Shown: positions 34,080-42,746 of the stretch, piece by piece
How the letters are laid out: the number at the start of each line of letters is the position of its first letter
Numbering within the stretch: the first letter of the stretch is position 1
DNA from: an uncultured Muribaculaceae bacterium
Lineage (GTDB): Bacteria > Bacteroidota > Bacteroidia > Bacteroidales > Muribaculaceae
Length of the DNA: 64,000 nt
NCBI GenBank assembly: GCA_910587925.1
Contig: CAJUOC010000002.1
Coordinates: 43,810-107,809, forward strand
Direction: 5' to 3'
Made by a program: the position numbers and the translations under genes
Notes under the pieces: generated by a model
Told to the model about the DNA's origin: nothing
The model's database searches: none
The model's input: only the letters and a program-made list of their open reading frames with translations

Positions 34080-36017
34080 ATGACAGACTTACTCGATTTT
34101 GAGCCCGACGACGGCGCGCAGGCCACGCAGGCCGACTATACCGAAGACAATATACGCACCCTGGAGTCAGAGGAGCATATCCGCCGCCGTCCGGGCATGT
34201 ACATAGGCAAGCTGGGCGACGGCACCGCTGCCGACGACGGTATATATGTGCTCATCAAGGAGGTGCTCGACAACAGCATCGACGAGTTTATGATGGGCAA
34301 CGGCCGCCAGATCATCGTCGATGTCGACGCGGCGTCGGTGGCTGTGCGCGACTATGGCCGCGGCATACCGCTGGGGTCGCTCATCGACGCTGTGTCGAAG
34401 ATGAATACCAGCGGCAAATTTGACACGGAGGCTTTCCAGAAGTCAATCGGCCTCAACGGTGTGGGTCTGAAAGCTGTCAATGCGCTCAGCGTCGACTTTG
34501 AGGTGCGCGCCGTGCGCGAGGGCCAGTGTCGCCGGGTGACCTTCAGCTGCGGCGAGCTGCAGAGCGACAGCGGCATCGAGCCGTGCGAGGAGCCCAACGG
34601 CACTTATGTGCGTTTTGTGCCCGACTCGACGATCTTCCGCGACTATGCGTTCCGCGATGAGTTTATCGAGCCGATGCTCAAAAACTACACCTACCTCAAT
34701 ACCGGCCTCACCATCGTGTTCAACGGCCACCGCTTCCTCTCGCGCCACGGCCTGCTCGATTTGCTGGAGCAGAACATGACCGTCGAGCCGCTATACCCCA
34801 TCATACATCTCAAGGGGCAGGATATCGAGGTGGCCATCACCCATGCCAATCAGTACGGCGAGGAGTACTACTCCTTTGTCAACGGCCAGCACACCACCCA
34901 GGGCGGCACCCATCTCACGGCCTTCAAAGAGGCGGTGAGCCGCACGCTCAAGGAGTTTTACGGCCGCGCCTTTGACTACTCCGACATACGCAACGGCATG
35001 GTCGCCGCCATCGCCATACGCGTGCAGGAGCCCATCTTTGAGTCGCAGACCAAGACCAAGCTCGGCTCGCGCGACATCGGGCCGCAAGGCCCGACGGTGG
35101 CAAAGTTTGTGGGCGACTTCATCAAGCGCGAGCTCGACAATTACCTACACCGCGACACTGCCCTGGCCGAGATTATCCTCAAGAAGATACAGCAGAGCGA
35201 GCGCGACCGCAAGGCCATGGCCGGCGTGACCAAGCTCGCCCGCGAGAAGGCCAAGAAGGTGAGCCTGCACAATCGCAAGCTCATCGACTGCAACGTGCAT
35301 CTGTGCGACGCCCGCGGCTCAGAGGAGAAAAAGCTCGCCTCGTCGATTTTCCTCACCGAGGGCGACTCAGCCGGCGGCTCCATCACCAAGATACGCGACG
35401 TCGACACCCAGGCCGTGTTTATGCTCCGCGGCAAGCCGCTCAATACCTACGGCGCCACGCAGCGGGTGCTCTACGAGAATGAAGAGTTCAATCTGCTCCA
35501 GGCGGCGCTCGACATCGAGGGCGGCATCGACTCGCTGCGCTACAACAAGGTGATCATCGCCACCGATGCCGACGTCGACGGCATGCACATACGCCTGCTG
35601 CTCATCACCTTTTTCCTGCAATTTTTCCCCGACCTCATCAAGAAGGGGCACGTATACGTGTTGCAGACGCCGCTTTTCCGCGTGCGCAACCGTCTTACCT
35701 CCAAGCGCTCGGGGCGCAAGAAGAGTGCCGCGGCCGACGCCGAGACATTCTATTGCTACACCGACGAGGAGCGCATCGCCGCCATCGAGCGGCTGGGAGC
35801 CAATGCCGAGATCACGCGGTTCAAGGGCCTGGGCGAGATATCGCCCGACGAGTTCCGCACGTTTATCGGCCCCGACATGCGCCTCGACCGCGTTACCATG
35901 CGCAAAGAAGACGGCGTCGACGCCCTGCTCGAGTTCTATATGGGCAAAAACACCATGGAGCGGCAGAATTTCATCATCGACAACCTCGTCATAGAAGATG
36001 ACAGCGAAATCTCCTGA
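34080..36017 (+). CDS. parE: DNA topoisomerase IV subunit B (GyrB/ParE family)
   Basis: A 645-residue ATPase subunit of a type IIA topoisomerase. The GHKL ATP site is seen in EVLDNSIDEF, VRDYGRGIPLG and IGLNGVGLKAVNAL. The transducer domain has the QTKTKLG loop. The TOPRIM domain has SIFLTEGDSAGGS (catalytic Glu) and IIATDADVDGMHIR (DxD metal ligands). MYIGKLGDG and the 645-residue length fit Bacteroidetes ParE better than GyrB. The ParA/ParC-type partner is not in the window. The coaD start overlaps its 3' end by 20 bases. Confidence 0.93.
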   Translation: MTDLLDFEPDDGAQATQADYTEDNIRTLESEEHIRRRPGMYIGKLGDGTAADDGIYVLIKEVLDNSIDEFMMGNGRQIIVDVDAASVAVRDYGRGIPLGSLIDAVSKMNTSGKFDTEAFQKSIGLNGVGLKAVNALSVDFEVRAVREGQCRRVTFSCGELQSDSGIEPCEEPNGTYVRFVPDSTIFRDYAFRDEFIEPMLKNYTYLNTGLTIVFNGHRFLSRHGLLDLLEQNMTVEPLYPIIHLKGQDIEVAITHANQYGEEYYSFVNGQHTTQGGTHLTAFKEAVSRTLKEFYGRAFDYSDIRNGMVAAIAIRVQEPIFESQTKTKLGSRDIGPQGPTVAKFVGDFIKRELDNYLHRDTALAEIILKKIQQSERDRKAMAGVTKLAREKAKKVSLHNRKLIDCNVHLCDARGSEEKKLASSIFLTEGDSAGGSITKIRDVDTQAVFMLRGKPLNTYGATQRVLYENEEFNLLQAALDIEGGIDSLRYNKVIIATDADVDGMHIRLLLITFFLQFFPDLIKKGHVYVLQTPLFRVRNRLTSKRSGRKKSAAADAETFYCYTDEERIAAIERLGANAEITRFKGLGEISPDEFRTFIGPDMRLDRVTMRKEDGVDALLEFYMGKNTMERQNFIIDNLVIEDDSEIS

Positions 36018-36483
36018 CGCCGCGCCCGCAGAGCGCGTGGCGCTCTTTGCCGGTACATTCGACCCCTTCACCGCCGGCCACGCATCGGTGGTCGAGCGGG
36101 CATTGCCGCTATTCGACCGCATCGTCATCGGCGTGGGAGTCAATGCCGCCAAGCCCGGCTCCGAGCCGGCCGCCTCGCGCGTCGAGGCCATACGCGCCCT
36201 CTACGCCTCGCTGCCCGCCGGGCGCGTCGAGGTGGTGGAGTACACGGACTGTCTCACCGTGGAGCTGGCCGCGAAGGTCGGCGCGCGGTGGCTGCTGCGC
36301 GGAGTGCGCTCGGTGCGCGACTTCGAGTATGAGCGCGACATCGCCGACCTCAACCGTAAACTTTCCGGGCTCGAGACCATTTTATTATATACACTGCCCG
36401 AGTTGGCGGCAGTGTCGTCGAGCGCCGTGCGCGAGTTGCGCTCCTACGGCGTCGACATCACACCCTTCATGCCAAAGCTATGA
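35998..36483 (+). CDS. coaD: Phosphopantetheine adenylyltransferase
   Basis: A 161-residue enzyme that makes dephospho-CoA from phosphopantetheine and ATP, the penultimate step of coenzyme A synthesis. The nucleotidyltransferase motif appears as GTFDPFTAGH (canonical T/HxGH), with RGVRSVRDFEYERDIADLNR and the late VSSSAVRELRSYG motif. It overlaps parE by 20 bases and the downstream protease gene by four, so it is embedded in a parE-coaD-ctpA transcript. Confidence 0.95.
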   Translation: MTAKSPDAAPAERVALFAGTFDPFTAGHASVVERALPLFDRIVIGVGVNAAKPGSEPAASRVEAIRALYASLPAGRVEVVEYTDCLTVELAAKVGARWLLRGVRSVRDFEYERDIADLNRKLSGLETILLYTLPELAAVSSSAVRELRSYGVDITPFMPKL

Positions 36484-38084
36484 AAAAAATCACACTTGCC
36501 ATATTGGCCGCCGCCGCGCTGCTGGTGGCCGCTCTCACCGCCGCCGCCCAGGGCGAGCGTCAGCTCACTCCCGACCAGAAGCTCCGCCTGGCCGCCGCCC
36601 TCATCGAGAATTACTATGTGGAGGAGGTCAACTCCGACTCGGTCGTATCCGAGGCCATAATCGCCATGCTCAAGACCCTCGACCCCCACTCGGCATACTC
36701 CACTCCCGACGAGACCCGCGAGCTCAATCAGCCGCTCGAAGGCAAGTTCAGCGGCATCGGCATACAGTTCAACATGGTCGAGGACACCCTCTATGTGATA
36801 CAGACCACGCCCGGCGGCCCCTCGGAGCGCGTCGGAGTGCGCCCCGGCGACCGCATCATCTCGGCCAACGATACAGTGATAGCCGGCCGCAAGATGCCCA
36901 ATACCGAAATCATCAAGGTGCTGCGCGGCCCCAAGGGCACCCGCGTCGACCTCAAGGTAAAGCGCGGCGCCGACATACTCGACTTCTCGCTCCATCGCGA
37001 CGACATACCCATCTACAGCGTCGACGCCGCCTATATGGCCGACGACTCCGTAGGCTTCATATCAGTGACCCGCTTTGCCGAGTCGACCGCCCGCGAGGTA
37101 CAGCGCGCAGCCGACTCGCTGGCCCGAGTGGGTATGCGCCATCTTGTGCTCGACCTGTCGAGCAACGGCGGCGGATACCTCGGCTCGGCCGTCGAGCTTG
37201 CGTCGGGATTTCTGCAGCCCGGCGAGCCGGTCGTGTATACCAAGGGCCTGCATTCCGAGCCGGTATACTTCGGCGCCGAGAAAGGCAAGCGCCTGCCCGT
37301 CGACCGTCTCGTGGTGATAGTCGACCAGTACTCGGCCTCAGCCTCTGAAATCCTATCCGGCGCCGTGCAAGACAACGACCGCGGCCTCATCGTGGGCCGC
37401 CGCACATTCGGCAAAGGACTGGTGCAGCGCCCCTTCCCCTTCCCCGACGGCTCCATGATACGCCTCACCACCGCCCGCTACTATACCCCTGCCGGCCGGT
37501 GCATACAGAAGCCATACGAGAAAGGCCGCGGCGAGGAGTACCAGCTCGATATGCTCAACCGCTACAACAGCGGCGAGCTCTGGCATGCCGACAGCATCCA
37601 CCTCGACCGCTCCGTCACATACCGCACCCTGCGCAGCGGCCGCCCCGTATATGGCGGCGGCGGTATCATGCCCGATGTGTTTGTGCCCGCCGACACCTCG
37701 CGCTACTCGCCCTATTACCGCGACCTCATGGCCAAGGGAGTCATGATAAAGTACACCCTGGGCTACATCGACTCCCACCGCAAGGAGCTGCTGCGCAAGT
37801 ATCCCACCGAGGAGGCTTTCGCCGCCGGCTATACCCCGGCCGAAGACGTGATAGCCGGGCTGCACGCAGCAGGCGACGAGCAGGGCGTGCCGCTCGACAG
37901 CGCCCAGTGGGAGCGCTCGCGCGAGCTTATCGAGGCCGTGCTCAAGGGCCTGATGCTCCGCGACCTGTATGAAAACGGCATCTACGTGCGCGCCACCAAT
38001 CCGCTCAGCTCCGACTACCGCACCGCCCTCGACCTCATCCGCGACCCCCGCCGCTACCGCGAGCTCCTCGAGCGCCGCGAGTGA
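36480..38084 (+). CDS. ctpA: S41-family carboxyl-terminal processing protease
   Basis: A 534-residue periplasmic protease with signal peptide MKKITLAILAAAALLVAALTAAAQ. Domains: N-terminal helical segment (about 25-85), PDZ domain (about 88-165, IGIQFNMVEDTLYVIQTTPG, GVRPGDRIISANDTV) and S41 protease core (about 180-350). The catalytic Ser lies in DQYSASASEILSGA and the catalytic Lys in GRRTFGKGLVQ. It would trim periplasmic or envelope proteins at their C-termini. A ~180-residue C-terminal extension is common in Bacteroidetes CtpA. Confidence 0.95.
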   Translation: MKKITLAILAAAALLVAALTAAAQGERQLTPDQKLRLAAALIENYYVEEVNSDSVVSEAIIAMLKTLDPHSAYSTPDETRELNQPLEGKFSGIGIQFNMVEDTLYVIQTTPGGPSERVGVRPGDRIISANDTVIAGRKMPNTEIIKVLRGPKGTRVDLKVKRGADILDFSLHRDDIPIYSVDAAYMADDSVGFISVTRFAESTAREVQRAADSLARVGMRHLVLDLSSNGGGYLGSAVELASGFLQPGEPVVYTKGLHSEPVYFGAEKGKRLPVDRLVVIVDQYSASASEILSGAVQDNDRGLIVGRRTFGKGLVQRPFPFPDGSMIRLTTARYYTPAGRCIQKPYEKGRGEEYQLDMLNRYNSGELWHADSIHLDRSVTYRTLRSGRPVYGGGGIMPDVFVPADTSRYSPYYRDLMAKGVMIKYTLGYIDSHRKELLRKYPTEEAFAAGYTPAEDVIAGLHAAGDEQGVPLDSAQWERSRELIEAVLKGLMLRDLYENGIYVRATNPLSSDYRTALDLIRDPRRYRELLERRE

Positions 38085-38132
38085 CCCCGCCGCTACAAAG
38101 AAGGGGGCTACCCTTTGATTTATTGATACACA

Positions 38133-39770
38133 ATGCTTAAGAGAATATTATCTACAACTATACCGGCCATGTCGGCGATGCTTGCAGTGGCCGCCGGGTC
38201 GGTCGCTCAGACAATCGACCTTCCCTATTGCGAAGAGACGGTATCCACCAATACCATTCTTCGCTCAATCGAGCGATCAGATACAGCGACGGTGATACAC
38301 TACACATTTGTACACCAACCCGGATATTGGTGCAGTCTCGATGATATGGAGCTTGTGGGTAATAATACCGGCAAAGTGTATCGCATCAGGAGGGTGGACG
38401 GCTATCAGCCCGGCGAGAAAAAATATATGCCCCGGTCGGGAAGATTTGACTTTACCATAACCTTCCCGGCCATCGACAGCGCCGATACTGCCGTGGATAT
38501 GATAGAGGTGGAGAGCGATGGCGCGCGATACGCCGTGAGAAAAGGCGTCGACATCACCGGCGCACTGCCCGTATGCAGCTATGCCACTCACATCACCGGC
38601 ACGTATGAAGGCACCGCCGGATATGTGGGACTCAGAAAGGCAGGGCCCGAGAGAAATGCAAAGACAATACTCATACCTGTAGACGACGGTAAATTTGAAT
38701 ATACGCTGGCCTCAGACGAATTGCTCGCCTACGATATCATCAACGGCCCCAATCTTTTCATCGGGTCGTGGTCGGCGCGCACTATCTTTTCCGAGAACGC
38801 CGATATCAGCGTCGATTTCAAGCTCGGCGAAAACTCCGGCGGCGAAGACGGTATACAGTTTCACGACATCAGCGTATATCCTCCGGCCCGGTCGCTCACA
38901 GCAGACCTCATGCACATCAGAAACGTCGTAAACCACGAGGCCCCGGCTATCAGTCATGTACGGTCGCTCAAGCAGGAGCGGAAGTACTACGTCCCGGAGT
39001 ATTACGAGTTTGAGGCCCGGGCGAAGCGGCATCCCGAGCAGCGCGACTCTCTTGTAGCCGAGCTGTTCAGTCGGTATACAGAGCAGACTGTAATGACAGC
39101 CGAGGGAGCCAAAGCCGACAGCGCGGCAAGGCATTATATGATAAACGAGCGGCCCCGAGTACTCTGCGACCTTGCCGTTAAGATGGATAATCTTGCCGGC
39201 TTGTATGCCATAGTCCACGAGGCCTATTTCAGCGAAGACACCGCCCCCCTGGTCGAGGCATATCTTAAAGGATACGAAGGGCGCTACCCCGAGAGCGAGT
39301 ATGCCATATATATGAATAAACTGGCGGGTACGAGCGAGATAGCTCCGGGATTGCCGTTTAATGATTTCTCGGCCGTGGATTTTGAAGGCAACAGCCATAC
39401 ACTGAGCGCACTTATCAAGGGCAAGCCCGCGCTCCTCGACCTATGGGCATCGTGGTGCGGGCCGTGCCGTCGCACCTCCATGTCCATGATACCCGTATAC
39501 GAAAAATATGCCGACAAGGGATTTACAATCGTCGGCGTGGCCAGAGAATATACCGACAGCAAGGCAGCCGCCGAGGCGATAGCTAAAGACGGCTACAAAT
39601 GGCTCAACCTCATCGAAATCGACGACTCAAACGGCATATGGGCCCTTTATCGCCGGCACAACGCAGCCGGAGGCACATTCCTTATCAGCCCCGAGGGCAA
39701 GATAGTGAAGACCGACGTCACCGCCGACGAAGTGCGCGACTACCTCAAAACCCTGTACGAATCCGAATAG
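38133..39770 (+). CDS. TlpA-like thioredoxin-fold protein (DUF4369-type N-terminus)
   Basis: A 545-residue exported protein. The N-terminal ~22 residues form a signal peptide (MLKRILSTTIPAMSAMLAVAAG). The middle (about 25-390) is a beta-rich plus helical region of the DUF4369 type. The C-terminal TlpA/ResA-like domain (about 400-545) has the redox motif in LLDLWASWCGPCRRTSM (Cys-Gly-Pro-Cys) and GGTFLISPEGKIVKT. These proteins reduce or isomerise disulfides in the periplasm. Codon use is visibly more AT-rich than in the neighbours, which may indicate later acquisition or lower expression. Confidence 0.88.
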   Translation: MLKRILSTTIPAMSAMLAVAAGSVAQTIDLPYCEETVSTNTILRSIERSDTATVIHYTFVHQPGYWCSLDDMELVGNNTGKVYRIRRVDGYQPGEKKYMPRSGRFDFTITFPAIDSADTAVDMIEVESDGARYAVRKGVDITGALPVCSYATHITGTYEGTAGYVGLRKAGPERNAKTILIPVDDGKFEYTLASDELLAYDIINGPNLFIGSWSARTIFSENADISVDFKLGENSGGEDGIQFHDISVYPPARSLTADLMHIRNVVNHEAPAISHVRSLKQERKYYVPEYYEFEARAKRHPEQRDSLVAELFSRYTEQTVMTAEGAKADSAARHYMINERPRVLCDLAVKMDNLAGLYAIVHEAYFSEDTAPLVEAYLKGYEGRYPESEYAIYMNKLAGTSEIAPGLPFNDFSAVDFEGNSHTLSALIKGKPALLDLWASWCGPCRRTSMSMIPVYEKYADKGFTIVGVAREYTDSKAAAEAIAKDGYKWLNLIEIDDSNGIWALYRRHNAAGGTFLISPEGKIVKTDVTADEVRDYLKTLYESE

Positions 39771-39789
39771 CCCGCCCGCCGAGCCGCCG

Positions 39790-40932
39790 TCAGAAGGCTT
39801 GGTAGCACTTGGTGGCGCGGGCGGGGTGATGGATGCGCTGGTTGCCGTTGAAGCTGTTTGAGATGTAGGGCTGGTTGTCCCAGCTGCCGCGGGTAAATTT
39901 GTATTCGGCGGGCAGCTTGAGTTCAAGGTCGATGGCGTAGGTGGTGTCGTCGATGCGGCGCATCTTCACGCCCTGCGGATTCCAGTTGGCCAGTGCCTCC
40001 TGATTGCCGGTGATGTATATGTCGCCCTCGGGCGTGTCCATTTTCAACTCGATGTGTACGGGGTGGAGCGTCGGGTCGGAGATGTGCTCGGTATGTCGGT
40101 ACATGGCGTAGACGGGGAGGGCGTCCATCAGGCACTCGACGTAGCTTCGCATGTGGGAGTAGTCGGGGTACTCCTTGATGAGTATCTTTACGTTGTCGGG
40201 GTAAGCGGCAGACTCAATTGCGGATTTTGTCGAGTCCCACGCCCGGCGCCACTCGGGCGCCCAGCCTGTCGGCTCCGACTCGTTGGCCATCGACATGAAG
40301 AAAAACCTCGGCTTGCCGTCGGAGAAGTCGTGGTTGAGAAAGCCTCTGGCAAAGTGGCCGTCGTCCCAGCTGAGGTTGGGCGACAGCACAAAGTAATCGT
40401 CAAACATATCTTCGCAGGCGAATGCATCGAGCGTAAATGATGCGCTGAGCGAGTGGCCGATGGCGAGGGTGTGGCCCGATGTGCGGTAGTGAGTATTGAC
40501 GTAGGGGAATACCTCCTCGGTGAGGAAGCGCTTGAAAGCGGGCGAGTTGGCGCGGAACGGCTCGCTGACGGTGACGGTGGTCGGCTCGGGGAGGAAGTCG
40601 TTGTTGCGCTCGTATTTGTACTCGGGATTGTATGCCGAGGGGATGCCGACGACGATGAAGGGCATGTAATCCTCGCCCTCCTGCTGTATCTCCTAAATCA
40701 GCCCGCATACGAGCGCGAAATGCGAGTAATACTGTGAGTCGAAGACGTAGATGACGTCGAGGTCGGTCTGGTCGTTTTCATCGTAGAAGGCCGGTGTGTG
40801 GATATAAATCTCGCGTTCAAAAGTGAAGAGTGGCGACTGAAAACGCTTGGTGTCGACGCGTGCGACCTGCTGTGCTCCGGCATAGACACAAGATGCCATG
40901 AGGAAGAGCAGTATGGTGAAGAATCTGTTCAT
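39790..40932 (-). pseudogene. Esterase-D-like alpha/beta hydrolase interrupted by one in-frame TAG
   Basis: Reading from the ATG at 40932 (signal peptide MNRFFTILLFLMASCVYAGA), the frame stays open through IYIHTPAFYDENDQTDLDVIYVFD to GLI. It then hits TAG at 40695-40693 and continues in the same frame, with no shift, to the natural stop at 39790. Around the TAG the sense reads LVCGLI-stop-EIQQEGEDYMPFIVVGIPS, where Gln (CAG) is the likely ancestral codon. Downstream are the nucleophile motif IGHSLSASF, KYPDYSHMRSY-like late His and a C-terminal starch-binding-like module (IYITGNQEALANWNPQG). Without readthrough only ~80 residues are made. A C-to-T mutation or a sequencing error are the simplest explanations. 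Confidence 0.85.
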
Positions 40933-41002
40933 ACCGGGAATGTGTACTTTTGGCGCACAAAAATACACATTTCCCATCAATCAGGAAACGGGGCGATGAG
41001 GC

Positions 41003-41800
41003 TCAGAGGCTGAGGGCGAAGTCGTCGGCGTCGGGGCCCACGGGGAGGCGGCGGCGCGCGCGGTCGAGGTCGTCGCGGCTGATGGTGGCGGCGACGGCGC
41101 CGGGATAGATGCGGTCGTCGACGGTGCCTACGGGATGGCCCGTGGCGTCGTAAATCTGAGTGAGGGAGTCGTACTCGCCGTAGTCGTCGCGGCCCGAGCG
41201 GTTGGCGCCCACGACGATGGCCTGGTTTTCGATGGCGCGGGCAATGAGCAGGTGGGTCCAGGCGTATGAGCGGGCGGCGGCCCAGTTGGCCGGCACGAGC
41301 AGCACGTCGTATGCCTGCGAGCGGTTGCGGCACCAGGCGGGGAAGCGCAGGTCGTAGCATACGATCATGGCGATGTTCCAGCCGCGATAGCGCACCACCG
41401 GCACCGGGTCGGTGCCGCGCTCAAATGTCTCGGCCTCGGCGCTGACACAGAAGAGGTGGCGCTTGTCGTAGAATGTCTCGTCGCCCGATGGCTCGATGAA
41501 GAAGCCGCGGTTGTAATACCTGCCGGCGGTGACAGCCATCATCGACCCGGCCACGGCCACACCCGTAGTGGCGGCGAAATGGCGCACGGCCTGGAGCGTC
41601 GAGCCGGATACGGGCTGGGCGAGGTCGGCGCGCAGGGCGTCGTCGTGTACAAATCCTGTGGAAAACAGCTCGGGGAGCACGACTATGTCGGTGCCGGCCG
41701 GGAGCCGCTGCATGGCGGCGCCGAAGGCGGCGAGATTTGCGGCCGGGTCGGCCCAGGCGATGTCGAGCGGCAGTGCCACTATTTGCAGTGTATCACTCAT
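41003..41800 (-). CDS. Nitrilase-family omega-amidase-like carbon-nitrogen hydrolase
   Basis: A 265-residue cytoplasmic enzyme. The Glu-Lys-Cys triad is visible: Glu in IVVLPELFSTGF, Lys in TFYDKRHLF and Cys in MIVCYDLRFPAWCR. Best match is the YafV/Nit2 omega-amidase branch, which hydrolyses alpha-keto-glutaramate or related amides. It starts 30 bases before the acyltransferase gene's end but is not obviously coupled to it. Confidence 0.9.
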   Translation of the reverse strand: MSDTLQIVALPLDIAWADPAANLAAFGAAMQRLPAGTDIVVLPELFSTGFVHDDALRADLAQPVSGSTLQAVRHFAATTGVAVAGSMMAVTAGRYYNRGFFIEPSGDETFYDKRHLFCVSAEAETFERGTDPVPVVRYRGWNIAMIVCYDLRFPAWCRNRSQAYDVLLVPANWAAARSYAWTHLLIARAIENQAIVVGANRSGRDDYGEYDSLTQIYDATGHPVGTVDDRIYPGAVAATISRDDLDRARRRLPVGPDADDFALSL

Positions 41801-41829
41801 TGGGGTGTGGGGACGGGGTATGGTGGATT

Positions 41830-42372
41830 TCAGTCGACTGTGAATTTGCCGGGGTAGCGGGCCTCGACTCCGCGGTAATACTTCTTGATGGCGCGGAGGT
41901 CGGCCTCGGGGTCGTCGGTGGGTGTGAAGCTGCGGGTGATGCCGATGTAGCGGCGGCCGTAGTCAAGCACGGCGAGCTGCACGGGCACTCCGGCGCGGCG
42001 GGCGATGCGCAGAAATCCGGTGTGCCAGCGCGTGGTGAGCGAGCGGGTGCCCTCGGGGGTGATGGCTATATGGAGCCGCGAGGCCGAGCGGAATCGCTCG
42101 ACCACGGCGTCGGTGAGCCCGTCGCCGCCGCGCCGCCGCGGCACGGGTATGCCGCCGATGGCGCGGAAGATGGGGCCGAGCGGCCAGAAAAACCACTGCT
42201 CCTTCATCAGGAAGCCGGCACGGCGGCCGATGGCCGCGTATGCCAGCTTGCACAGGATGAAGTCCCAGTTGGAGGTATGCGGCGCCACGCATATGACACA
42301 CCGCGGCACGTCGGGCTCGGTGACCTCGACGCTCCAGCCGGCGGCGCGCAGTATCAGGCGGGCGAGATTCAT
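41830..42372 (-). CDS. PlsC-like 1-acyl-glycerol-3-phosphate acyltransferase
   Basis: A 180-residue protein shorter than canonical PlsC. It has the catalytic HX4D motif as VAPHTSNWDF, the second block in FLMKEQWFFWPLGPIFRAIGGIPV, and the third as ITPEGTRSLTTRWHTGF. It acylates lysophosphatidate or a related lipid acceptor at the inner membrane. The start overlaps the upstream small gene's stop by four bases. Confidence 0.9.
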   Translation of the reverse strand: MNLARLILRAAGWSVEVTEPDVPRCVICVAPHTSNWDFILCKLAYAAIGRRAGFLMKEQWFFWPLGPIFRAIGGIPVPRRRGGDGLTDAVVERFRSASRLHIAITPEGTRSLTTRWHTGFLRIARRAGVPVQLAVLDYGRRYIGITRSFTPTDDPEADLRAIKKYYRGVEARYPGKFTVD

Positions 42373-42725
42373 TGCTCGTCGCTCACGGCCTGGCGCACGT
42401 CGGCGGGCACGGCCTCGTTGAGCTCCTTGAGGATGGAGATGGCCTCGTGGTTAAACTCGCTGCGGAGCTTCTCGAAGCCTGCGCGGAAGTATGCGCGACG
42501 GGCTTTGTGGTATGCGCGCAGGTCGCCCTCGAAGTCGCGGGGAGCCTTGTCGTACCAGAATGATACCTTGGCACGGGATACCTCCTGGAGGGCAGCCACG
42601 CGGCGCACGATGTCTTCGATACGGTCGCGGTCTACCTTGTCGAAGTAGCCTGCCAGGATAGCGTCGCCGGCGAGGGCGCCGCAGATGCGGGATATGTTTT
42701 TCTTGAGGGTGCGTTTGTTTGCCAT
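42369..42725 (-). CDS. Conserved small helical protein of unknown function
   Basis: A 118-residue, mostly alpha-helical, charged protein (MANKRTLKKNISRICGAL, FDKVDRDRIEDIVRRVAAL). No signal peptide, membrane helix or known motif is seen. It sits between thrC and the acyltransferase gene with a four-base overlap to the latter, so it is translated with it. Similar small proteins are common in Bacteroidales, but their role is not known to me. Confidence 0.7.
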   Translation of the reverse strand: MANKRTLKKNISRICGALAGDAILAGYFDKVDRDRIEDIVRRVAALQEVSRAKVSFWYDKAPRDFEGDLRAYHKARRAYFRAGFEKLRSEFNHEAISILKELNEAVPADVRQAVSDEQ

Positions 42726-42746
42726 GATTATGATGTGTTTATGGGG

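Noticed and set aside
40693..40695. TAG as pyrrolysine or a programmed recoding signal
   Set aside because: No pyl genes or recoding structure are seen, and Bacteroidales do not use pyrrolysine; a CAG-to-TAG change is simpler.
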